From assembly GCA_900545725.1 (NCBI GenBank), contig URAI01000079.1:1-11711 (forward strand): 11,711 nucleotides of DNA. Direction: 5' to 3'. Every line of letters starts with the position of its first letter. Within the stretch, counting starts at the first letter, position 1. This DNA is from an uncultured Eubacterium sp. Lineage in GTDB: Bacteria; Bacillota; Clostridia; Lachnospirales; Lachnospiraceae. The position numbers and the translations under genes were made by a program. Below are positions 1 to 5,893 of this stretch, in pieces. The notes beneath the pieces are model-generated. The model was given only the letters and a program-made list of their open reading frames with translations. It was not told the origin of the DNA and made no database searches.

Positions 1-3
1 TAT

Positions 4-77
4 GGCGAGATAGCTCAGTTGGCTAGAGCACATGGTTCATACCCATGGTGTCGAGAGTTCGAATCTCCCTCTCGCTA
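4..77 (+). tRNA. tRNA-Met (CAT anticodon, elongator type)
   Basis: A complete cloverleaf is visible. The acceptor arm is GGCGAGA (4-10) with TCTCGCT (70-76), ending in a G-U pair. The D arm contains AGCTCAGTTGG. The anticodon stem is CATGG/CCATG around loop TTCATAC, giving anticodon CAT. The T loop is TTCGAAT (58-64). The loop sequence and the GGCG...CGCT ends resemble Bacillus-type elongator tRNA-Met rather than the initiator. The T stem has one A-C mismatch (54 with 68). No 3' CCA is encoded (A77 is followed by CTA), so CCA would be added post-transcriptionally. The gene may be the last member of a tRNA cluster lying to the left of the window. Confidence 0.95.
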
Positions 78-85
78 CTATAGCG

Positions 86-114
86 GCACCTTAGTTTAAC
101 TAAGGTGCTTTTTT
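86..114 (+). terminator. Rho-independent terminator after tRNA-Met
   Basis: A perfect 9-bp stem, GCACCTTAG (86-94) with CTAAGGTGC (100-108), has a 5-nt loop and is followed directly by six T residues (109-114). It begins 9 nt after the tRNA and ends that transcript. Confidence 0.93.
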
Positions 115-201
115 CTATATTATAATAATTTTTTTATGATTGATAATGCATAATATAATTTTACTACTTGCGATGATTTGTAATTTAATATAATTTTACA
201 A

Positions 202-229
202 TTGATAAATATATGCAGTTCAGTATAAT
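202..229 (+). promoter_or_regulatory. Sigma-A-like promoter
   Basis: TTGATA (202-207) is separated by 16 nt from a perfect TATAAT (224-229). Transcription would start near 236, inside repeat copy A. The only thing directly downstream is the repeat hairpin and a 17-codon ORF. In such AT-rich DNA this could be a chance match. Confidence 0.4.
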
Positions 230-280
230 TTGGCTCGCGATTCCTCCGGCATTAGAAATGCCTGTGGAAGGGGGATTACT
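228..280 (+). repeat. Dispersed hairpin repeat, copy A (3' module only)
   Basis: Contains ATTTGGCTCGCGATTCC, then the hairpin GGCATT-AGA-AATGCC (from 248), then a G-rich tail GGAAGGGGG (266-274). This matches the 3' part of the full copy at 487-646 and of the copy at 9742-9803. The 5' module and the left arm of the GAGCCAAAT hairpin are absent, so this copy is truncated or represents a single module. Confidence 0.8.
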
Positions 281-420
281 ATGTTTAATATTTACAGATA
301 TCAACAGTGTGGAAGTTTTGAAATTGTTATTTGAATATGCCGGAATGCTATAATTATTTATTAAGTGATGAAACAATATTATTTAAAATAAAACAGGTAA
401 AATTTGCAATACAAAAGTTT

Positions 421-449
421 TTGATTTTAAAATTATATTGTGATATTAT
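421..449 (+). promoter_or_regulatory. Putative sigma-A promoter for the surface-protein gene
   Basis: TTGATT (421-426), a 17-nt spacer, then TATTAT (444-449). A start near 456 would give a leader of about 230 nt that contains the whole repeat copy B before the TTG start codon at 688. This is a consensus match only. Confidence 0.4.
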
Positions 450-486
450 GGGAAAAGATTAAGTTATTTATATGTAGAGGAGAGCT

Positions 487-646
487 TAGTGTGAAAAATA
501 ATGCTGATGCGATTATTTTCCAAAGTTCATAAATGAACTGGCTATTTGTGCCGCAGGCGTCACAAAGCAGTCCATATCGCAGAGCCCAATCGGACATTTG
601 GCTCGCGATTCCGCAGGCATTTTTAATGCCTGCGGAAGGGGGGATC
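487..646 (+). repeat. Dispersed multi-hairpin repeat, copy B (fullest copy)
   Basis: The order of structures is as follows. H1: AAAATAAT (495-502) with ATTATTTT (512-519). H2: AGTTCAT (524-530) with ATGAACT (533-539). H3: TTTGTG (545-550) with CACAAA (561-566), loop CCGCAGGCGT. H4: ATCGCAGAGCCcAAT... (574-589) with ATTTGGCTCGCGAT (596-609). H5: a perfect 11-bp stem CCGCAGGCATT (611-621) with AATGCCTGCGG (625-635). The G-rich tail is GGAAGGGGGG (634-643). The 5' half matches 11622-11711, and the 3' half matches copies A and D. No transposase or coding sequence is present inside it. Confidence 0.85.
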
Positions 647-687
647 AGCATATAGATATCCTGTTTTAAATATGAAAGGACAGCGGA

Positions 688-3600
688 TTGAGAAAAAATT
701 TAAAAAGAGAAAGAACAAAGGATAGCAAAGTAATATTAAACAGACTTGGTAAAGTGGTGAAAAAGTCAATTGCGGCAGCTATGTCAGCTTCATTTATTAC
801 TGTAAGCATAATGACTCCGGTCATGTCTGTACCACATGTAATATATGCATCAGAAAGAAGCGGTACTGATAAGTATACGGATGATTCAGTGAAAGTATAT
901 GCACAGTCAGACAGTGTAACCGTAACAAGTCAGAGTGAACTTGAGAGTGCGCTTAATTCAGGAAGTACCAACATTGTTATAAGTGGCAGTGTTACTATAG
1001 CTGAGAATAGTGACGAAACACCATTTATGATACCGGGAGGTGTAACTATTACAGGTCAGGATGATAACAGTGGACTTGTATTTAGAGGTGCAATGCAGCT
1101 TGCAGGAGACAATGTAACTTTTTCAGGCATGCAGCTTCATTTTATTTCAACTGATGCGTTACAAAGTGCAATACACAGGGAAATATTTCTTGCAGGTCAC
1201 AGCCTTATATTAGATTCAGTAGATACCTATGTGCAAGGCGGTTCAGGTTCAGGACTTGGAGGATTTGGCGGTACAGAAGAAGAGCTTCTTCCAACAGTAT
1301 ATGCAGGTGCGTATAAGGGAAGTTCAATAGGAAGCAAGGCATCACTTACTATTAATAATGCAATTGATAAGACAATGTTAAAGGGTGTATATATGAGCCA
1401 TGATGGTGATGAGGGCAAAGTGGCTTATACAGGAGATGCAGAGGTATTAATAGATGCTAAGACAACTGTAAGAGAAGGAATACATTCAGAGAATAGTTCA
1501 CAGGCAGATATAAAGATACAGGGAACATCACAGAGTATATCTGCCGGCTGCAAGGTGTCGTCTTTTTATGGAAATGACAAGACAACATTAACGCTGGATA
1601 AGTGTTTGTGTAATGCAGATTTTAAGAACATTGAAAATATCATCCTTGATAATGAGGCAGGGTTAAGTATTATATCAGGTAATCTTAAGAATATTACTAT
1701 CAAAAATAAATCATTTTTAGATATTACGACATATGGCAGTAGTAATTTTATTGAAATAGAAGGTGACTTTACAGGAAGCACATCAGAGCAGACAGATGCA
1801 TACCTTGTTACGGATAATACAAGACAGCTTATTATTAATGGAAATGTTACAGGAAAAACAGCAATTGCAATAGATAATAAGCTGTTTCCTAAAGATTATA
1901 TGTCAGGCTGTACATATGTAACAGCAGCAGGAAAAAGCAGTGCAGGCAGTTTTATATCATTAAAGACCGGCTGGATACTAAAATATGATATCCAGGATAA
2001 TAATGAAGCAAGCTGGACGGCGCAGACAGGTTCTGATGAGCAGACAAAAGAATTAGCAAGAATTAATATAGAATCAGCTCCTGACAGAGTATATCTTAAT
2101 AATATATTTGAAAATGATGATTATACCATACCTGATACAGATGCAGCATTTTATATTAAGTGTTATGATGCAAATGATAATATTATATCAGGAGAGGATA
2201 TTGAATGGCTGACAGATAATGTAGTTATTATTAAAACAGAGTATTGGGAAGGCACAGATGAGTATAACGATAATACTGATTGGGGTAATTCTATATGGTT
2301 AAGGACAGATTTAGAGCAATATCCCGATACATATTTTATAGAGGCCAATGAATCAGCGAAGGCAGGAACATATACATTCTTATTTTTACCTGAAAAGTAT
2401 AATATAACTGAGATGAATGATAGTGGTGAATTAAGTACTGTAAAGGATGTAAAGAAGTTAAAAGATGATATTCTTGCCGAATGGAAGATAGAATTTACAG
2501 ATAAAGAGATAGTACAGGAAAAGATGGAGACACCTTCAGTAAGTATTGATTATTATAATGAGATACTTACAGGCTTTGATACTAAGGGTACATATACTGT
2601 TAATGATAGAACAGTCACAGTATCACAGGATGGAACGCTTAAGCTTTCAGAATCTTATTATGGAACTGATATTACCATAGTAAGAAAGGCAGACAATAGT
2701 AATTATACAGACAGTGATAGTGAAATTATTACGATACCATCAAGAAGAGAAGCACCACAGATAAAAGGAACAGACGCCGATTCAAAAGGTAATAATAATG
2801 GTACGATTACACAGATTTCTCCAGATATGGAGTATAGGTGTATAACAGATGATAATTGGATTGATTGTACAGGTAATACAGTAACAGGTCTTGCACCGGG
2901 AGAATATCAGGTACGTCTAAAGGCTGATGACAATAATTTTGCCGGTAATATTGCAAGTGTTATTATAGGCAGACAACAGGCAAAGACATATCATGTAATT
3001 ATTGGCAATGGTACAGGAAGCGGTGATTACGAAGAGGGCAATAAAGTTACAATACAAGCGAAGCAGGCAGCAGATGGAATGGCATTTGATAAATGGGTAT
3101 CAGATGTGACATTAGATTATATTGACGGAACAGATGAATTTTCAGAGAAAGCTGTATTTAAAATGCCTGAAAGTGATGTTGAATTGAGTGCAGAATATAA
3201 GGATGTAACTGCTCCTTCCGGTCAGATAACTATATCAACAAAGGAATGGACTTCATTTTGCAATAAGGTCACATTTGGATTATTCTTTAAAGATACACAA
3301 AAGGTTACAATAAGTGCAGAGGATAAAGGTCTTGGTATAGATAGGATATTCTATTATATATCATCAGAAGCTAAGTCAATTGAAGATATAGCGGCACTTA
3401 AAGATAATGAATGGACAGAATATACAGATGTATTTTCTATTACGCCGGACAGAAAGAGTGTAGTATATGTCAAGCTTACAGATAAAGGTGGCAATAAAAA
3501 GTATCTTTCATCTGACGGTCTTGTATTTGATGCTTCTTCACCTGTAATAAGTGGAATTAAGAACAATGAAAGCTACAAAGACAGCGTAGACTTTACTGTT

Positions 3601-4512
3601 ACAGATGATAATCTTGAGTGTGTTGAGATAGATGGTGTAATTGCAGGATATGAAAATGGCAGCTATAATATAGCAAATAAAGCCGGTTCACATGTTGTAA
3701 AGGCTGTTGACAAAGCAGGCAATATTACACAGATAACAATTAATATGTTAGATAAAGAGCCGACAACAAAGCCGACAGAGCCGACAACAAAGCCGACAGA
3801 GCCGACAACAAAGCCGACAGAGCCGACAACGAAGCCGACAGAGCCGACAACAAAGCCGACGGAGTCCACAACAAAGCCGACAACGAAGCCAACAGAACCA
3901 GCGACAGAAGCCAAGGGACAGCTTGTGCTTTCATCTGATGGAAGCTGGTATTATATGAAAAATGGTAAGATTGACTATGATTATGATGACCTTGCACAGA
4001 ATGAATATGGCTGGTGGAAGATAAGCAACGGAACGGTAGATTTTGGATATACTGGCTTAGCCCAGAATGAATATGGCTGGTGGAAAGTAAGCAACGGAAC
4101 GGTAGATTTTGGATATACCGGCTTAGCCCAGAATGAATATGGCTGGTGGAAAGTAAGCAACGGAACAGTAGATTTTAGTGCAAATGGACTGTTATATGAT
4201 AATATGAGTGAAAAATGGTGGTATTTTAACAACGGAGCTATTGATTATAATTATGACGGACTTGCATTAAATGAATATGGCTGGTGGAAGATAAGTTATG
4301 GAACTGTAGACTTTGGTTACACAGGCTTAGCATTAAATGAATATGGCTGGTGGATGGTAAATAAGGGAATACCTGATATTACTTATAATGGAATAGCTGC
4401 TAACCAATACGGTCTATGGAAAGTAAGTAACGGAACTGTAGAGTTTAATTATACAGGAACGTATACATTTGGAAATGGAACATATACAATAGTAAATGGT
4501 CTTGTACAATAA
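688..4512 (+). CDS. Secreted multidomain surface protein with GWW wall-binding-like repeats
   Basis: This 1,274-residue protein is probably exported and held at the cell surface; its ligand is unknown. The start is TTG, set 7 nt after the SD AAAGGA (675-680); the ATG at 672 reads into an early stop. A long, basic signal peptide has a hydrophobic core at residues 28-47 and probable cleavage after VIYAS (55). Residues about 75-450 have the repetitive Thr/Ser/Asn/Ile-rich pattern of a beta-solenoid, as in adhesins and pectate-lyase-like folds, but no catalytic motif is recognised. Less regular beta-rich sequence follows. Residues 768-840 resemble an InlB B-repeat-like module and 841-1023 look Ig-like. 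A Thr/Pro/Lys/Glu linker (1024 to about 1075) leads to about eight 22-residue GWW repeats (about 1079-1274). No LPXTG motif is present, so anchoring by the repeats is inferred. It is transcribed alone, with hairpins on both sides. Confidence 0.9.
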   Translation: MRKNLKRERTKDSKVILNRLGKVVKKSIAAAMSASFITVSIMTPVMSVPHVIYASERSGTDKYTDDSVKVYAQSDSVTVTSQSELESALNSGSTNIVISGSVTIAENSDETPFMIPGGVTITGQDDNSGLVFRGAMQLAGDNVTFSGMQLHFISTDALQSAIHREIFLAGHSLILDSVDTYVQGGSGSGLGGFGGTEEELLPTVYAGAYKGSSIGSKASLTINNAIDKTMLKGVYMSHDGDEGKVAYTGDAEVLIDAKTTVREGIHSENSSQADIKIQGTSQSISAGCKVSSFYGNDKTTLTLDKCLCNADFKNIENIILDNEAGLSIISGNLKNITIKNKSFLDITTYGSSNFIEIEGDFTGSTSEQTDAYLVTDNTRQLIINGNVTGKTAIAIDNKLFPKDYMSGCTYVTAAGKSSAGSFISLKTGWILKYDIQDNNEASWTAQTGSDEQTKELARINIESAPDRVYLNNIFENDDYTIPDTDAAFYIKCYDANDNIISGEDIEWLTDNVVIIKTEYWEGTDEYNDNTDWGNSIWLRTDLEQYPDTYFIEANESAKAGTYTFLFLPEKYNITEMNDSGELSTVKDVKKLKDDILAEWKIEFTDKEIVQEKMETPSVSIDYYNEILTGFDTKGTYTVNDRTVTVSQDGTLKLSESYYGTDITIVRKADNSNYTDSDSEIITIPSRREAPQIKGTDADSKGNNNGTITQISPDMEYRCITDDNWIDCTGNTVTGLAPGEYQVRLKADDNNFAGNIASVIIGRQQAKTYHVIIGNGTGSGDYEEGNKVTIQAKQAADGMAFDKWVSDVTLDYIDGTDEFSEKAVFKMPESDVELSAEYKDVTAPSGQITISTKEWTSFCNKVTFGLFFKDTQKVTISAEDKGLGIDRIFYYISSEAKSIEDIAALKDNEWTEYTDVFSITPDRKSVVYVKLTDKGGNKKYLSSDGLVFDASSPVISGIKNNESYKDSVDFTVTDDNLECVEIDGVIAGYENGSYNIANKAGSHVVKAVDKAGNITQITINMLDKEPTTKPTEPTTKPTEPTTKPTEPTTKPTEPTTKPTESTTKPTTKPTEPATEAKGQLVLSSDGSWYYMKNGKIDYDYDDLAQNEYGWWKISNGTVDFGYTGLAQNEYGWWKVSNGTVDFGYTGLAQNEYGWWKVSNGTVDFSANGLLYDNMSEKWWYFNNGAIDYNYDGLALNEYGWWKISYGTVDFGYTGLALNEYGWWMVNKGIPDITYNGIAANQYGLWKVSNGTVEFNYTGTYTFGNGTYTIVNGLVQ
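3757..3882 (+). repeat. 21-bp tandem repeat encoding the Thr/Pro/Lys linker
   Basis: About six head-to-tail copies of a 21-bp unit (GAGCCGACAACAAAG then CCGACA) encode EPTTKPT. The first three copies are identical, and later ones carry one or two substitutions. A degenerate tail continues to about 3910. Near-identity at DNA level points to recent expansion by slippage or recombination. The translated product is an extended linker between the Ig-like and wall-binding regions. Confidence 0.92.
3991..4458 (+). repeat. 66-bp tandem repeats encoding 22-residue GWW motifs
   Basis: Three consecutive 66-bp units at 3991, 4057 and 4123 are nearly identical at DNA level and encode LAQNEYGWWKVSNGTVDF plus four residues. 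A more diverged spacer-type unit (about 4189-4260) is followed by further units at 4261, 4327 and 4393. The pattern of aromatic residues, N-G turn and short strand resembles choline-binding-type cell-wall repeats in general style, but the motif differs from the classical consensus. Confidence 0.9.
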
Positions 4513-4566
4513 GTGTCAGATACAATTCTGATATGATTATTTTCTAATAAAGTTGTTTTATAATCA

Positions 4567-4650
4567 AAAAGAGTGTAGAAGAGTTAAAAATGAGACAATA
4601 ACCAAAAAGTAAGATTTTAGGTGTCTATAATAACTTTTCTACACTCTTTT
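4567..4650 (+). terminator. Long inverted repeat, probable terminator of the surface-protein gene
   Basis: AAAAGAGTGTAGAAGAGTTA (4567-4586) pairs with TAACTTTTCTACACTCTTTT (4631-4650) over 20 bp with one G-U pair. The 44-nt loop contains a small inner stem AGACA/TGTCT (4593-4597, 4622-4626). The right arm ends in TTTT, and because the left arm begins with AAAA the element could act in both directions. The loop is longer than in a typical terminator. Confidence 0.6.
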
Positions 4651-4686
4651 CAGTTTAAATAAAGTTCACAAAATCTTCACAAAAAA

Positions 4687-4713
4687 TTAGCACTCACCTC
4701 TTGACAGTGCTAA
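4687..4713 (+). promoter_or_regulatory. CIRCE operator (HrcA binding site)
   Basis: TTAGCACTC (4687-4695), 9 nt, then CAGTGCTAA (4705-4713). This matches the CIRCE consensus TTAGCACTC-N9-GAGTGCTAA except for one base at the start of the right arm. CIRCE is bound by the repressor HrcA in Firmicutes and normally controls groESL and dnaK. Here it precedes hsp20 and covers the -35 box, so HrcA would block RNA polymerase directly. Confidence 0.9.
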
Positions 4714-4729
4714 TAAAAAGGACTATAAC
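4701..4729 (+). promoter_or_regulatory. Sigma-A promoter of hsp20, overlapping CIRCE
   Basis: A perfect -35 TTGACA (4701-4706) lies partly in the CIRCE spacer and partly in its right arm. It is 17 nt from TATAAC (4724-4729). The predicted start is near 4736, giving a leader of about 155 nt before the hsp20 ATG at 4891. Confidence 0.85.
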
Positions 4730-4890
4730 ATAGGCAAGAACAAAGGAAGAGAACAAAAGAGGATATGAAAAGATAAGTTGAAGGTTCATAATCCCTAAGA
4801 AGTTCTTAAACATCCCGGTTCCAAAAGAACAAGGTAACAATGTTAGTTATGGATTTTAGCAATCCATTGATAGAAAAGGAGAGATGACTT

Positions 4891-5355
4891 ATGTTAATGC
4901 CTAGTATTTTTGGAGAAAATTTGTTTGATGATTTATTTGATGATTTTCCATTCTACATTGATAAAGATGCAAAGAATGTTGAAAAGAAGTTATATGGCAG
5001 AAAGGCCGGAAGGATAATGAAGACTGATATTAAGGAAAAGGAAGATGGATATGAGCTTGTTGTAGATCTTCCGGGATTTAGTAAAGATGAGGTTAAGGCT
5101 TCACTTGAAAATGGTTACTTAATAATCAGTGCTGCTAAGGGTCTTGATAAGGAAGAAGAGGAAAAAGAAACAGGACATTATATCAGGAAAGAGCGTTATT
5201 CAGGTGCATGTGAACGTAGCTTCTATGTTGGTGAAGAATTAGAGCAGTCAGATATAAAGGCTGAATTTAAGCATGGTATTTTAAAGCTGTTCGTTCCTAA
5301 GAAAGAAGCTAAGAAGGAAGTAGAAGGCAGCAAATATATAGCAATTGAAGGATAG
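4891..5355 (+). CDS. Small heat-shock protein, Hsp20/alpha-crystallin family
   Basis: The product is a 154-residue cytoplasmic holdase chaperone that would bind unfolding proteins and prevent aggregation without ATP. A short Phe/Asp-rich N-terminal arm (about 1-40) precedes the alpha-crystallin domain (about 43-137). Family hallmarks include ELVVDLPGFSKDEVKASLENG near the start of the domain and GILKLFVPK (129-137) at its end. The C-terminal tail carries an IxI-type motif, IAI (150-152), used in oligomer assembly. The start ATG is preceded by AAGGAGAG (4876-4883) with good spacing. Control is probably by HrcA through the upstream CIRCE. The gene stands alone; the dispersed repeat begins right at its stop codon. 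Confidence 0.95.
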   Translation: MLMPSIFGENLFDDLFDDFPFYIDKDAKNVEKKLYGRKAGRIMKTDIKEKEDGYELVVDLPGFSKDEVKASLENGYLIISAAKGLDKEEEEKETGHYIRKERYSGACERSFYVGEELEQSDIKAEFKHGILKLFVPKKEAKKEVEGSKYIAIEG

Positions 5356-5430
5356 TGTGAAAAGTAAGTTCGATAGCTTATTTTTCAAAGCCAACATGTG
5401 AGCTGGCTGTTTGTTTCTGAGCAGAGCCAA
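5353..5430 (+). repeat. Dispersed hairpin repeat, copy C (5' module, degenerate)
   Basis: It begins TAGTGTGAAAA, with the TAG being the hsp20 stop codon. H1 forms as GAAAAGTAAG (5359-5368) with CTTATTTTTC (5377-5386), a 10-bp stem including one G-U pair. AGCCA/TGGCT then replaces H2, followed by GGCTGTTTGT and a final GCAGAGCCAA. The order matches copies B and E. The H3 right arm and the H4-H5 module are missing. Confidence 0.7.
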
Positions 5431-5537
5431 TAGCTCCTGATGGTTGATAACTTAAGATTTACAGATATCAGAAATATCTGTGAAATAATAAATATATCTT
5501 GTAGCTGACATCAGATATTAGAAAAGAGGCGGTTAAT

Positions 5538-5621
5538 ATGTCAGATAAGAATCCAAAGCACCCATTAAAGAAGAAACAGGGCAAAGTAAAACATGATAAG
5601 AAGAAACATATTTATGAATAG
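5538..5621 (+). CDS. Small lysine-rich protein, 27 residues
   Basis: A 27-codon ORF starts at ATG 5538, after the strong SD AGAGGCGG (5525-5532), and stops at TAG 5619-5621. The peptide begins MSDKNPKHPLKKKQGKVK and is dominated by Lys and His, with no hydrophobic segment, so it would be a basic soluble peptide. A hairpin (about 5458-5484) lies upstream and a very long hairpin downstream (5688-5781), consistent with a short stand-alone unit or read-through from hsp20. I do not recognise the family. The SD quality and unusual composition support translation. Confidence 0.5.
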   Translation: MSDKNPKHPLKKKQGKVKHDKKKHIYE

Positions 5622-5687
5622 CAGATACTTTATCACAGTTGTGAGAAGTTAGAGCAAATAGATATATTTTCTTCATAGTAACATGAT

Positions 5688-5785
5688 AAGCCGGATACAT
5701 AAGCTTAAGTATATATAGTTGTATAATCTCAGGTTGTTGATGATTATACAATTATATAAATTAAGCATAAGTATCCGGCTTGTTT
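5688..5785. terminator. Very long hairpin between convergent genes, probable terminator
   Basis: AAGCCGGATAC (5688-5698) pairs with GTATCCGGCTT (5771-5781). GCTTAA (5703-5708) pairs with TTAAGC (5761-5766). ATATAGTTGTATAATC (5713-5728) pairs with the segment at 5742-5757. That gives about 33 bp separated by small internal loops, with a 13-nt apical loop. TGTTTT follows on the + strand. It separates the plus-strand hsp20/small-gene unit from minus-strand pyrC and may end transcription from both sides. Confidence 0.75.
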
Positions 5786-5893
5786 TAACTATATAAGATT
5801 GCTTGAAGCGATGCCATTATAAATATTGAGCCGTATTGTATAATTGATAAATTGATATTAAATTCATAATGGATGCAGCTGTATTTGTTTAAA

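Larger units (their letters stand above)
115..687. other. Intergenic region with repeat copies and promoters
   Basis: I see no convincing long gene here. The stretch contains a direct repeat TAATATAATTTTAC (151-164 and 186-199), a sigma-A-like promoter (202-229), a 3'-module copy of the dispersed repeat (228-280), a 17-codon ORF behind that copy (281-334, weakly supported), a second promoter (421-449), and the fullest repeat copy (487-646) before the surface-protein SD. Two minus-strand ORFs of 60-70 codons in this region run through the repeat copies and are not credible genes. Confidence 0.7.
4513..4890. other. Intergenic: hairpin, CIRCE promoter and hsp20 leader
   Basis: From left to right this holds a 20-bp stem with a 44-nt loop just after the surface-protein gene, the CIRCE element with its overlapping promoter, and a leader of about 155 nt for hsp20. 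The leader can form GTTC-CAAAA-GAAC (4818-4830), flanked by AACAT/ATGTT (4809-4813, 4840-4844), and a 7-bp stem ATGGATT-TTAGC-AATCCAT (4849-4867). The hsp20 SD lies outside these stems. I see no extra gene. Confidence 0.7.

Noticed and set aside
3663..3997. Two overlapping minus-strand ORFs of about 85 codons with repetitive protein (SVGFVVG or LSALLSA units)
   Set aside because: They are antisense readings of the 21-bp linker repeat inside the surface-protein gene; no SD and repetition explained by the coding strand.
3981..4232. Minus-strand 83-codon ORF with repeated STVPLLTFHQPYSFWAKPVYP-like units
   Set aside because: Antisense shadow of the 66-bp GWW repeats.
3757..4458. Possible CRISPR array because of regular repeats
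   Set aside because: Repeats are contiguous, in frame and translated; there are no unique spacers.
4731..4890. RNA thermometer in the hsp20 leader
   Set aside because: The nearby stems (to 4867) do not pair with the SD at 4876-4883, so no thermometer-type masking is visible; CIRCE explains heat control.
291..5470. Shared TTTACAGATATCA at 291-303 and 5458-5470 as an extra repeat module
   Set aside because: A 13-base match in AT-rich DNA of this size is near chance level, and the other copies do not carry it.
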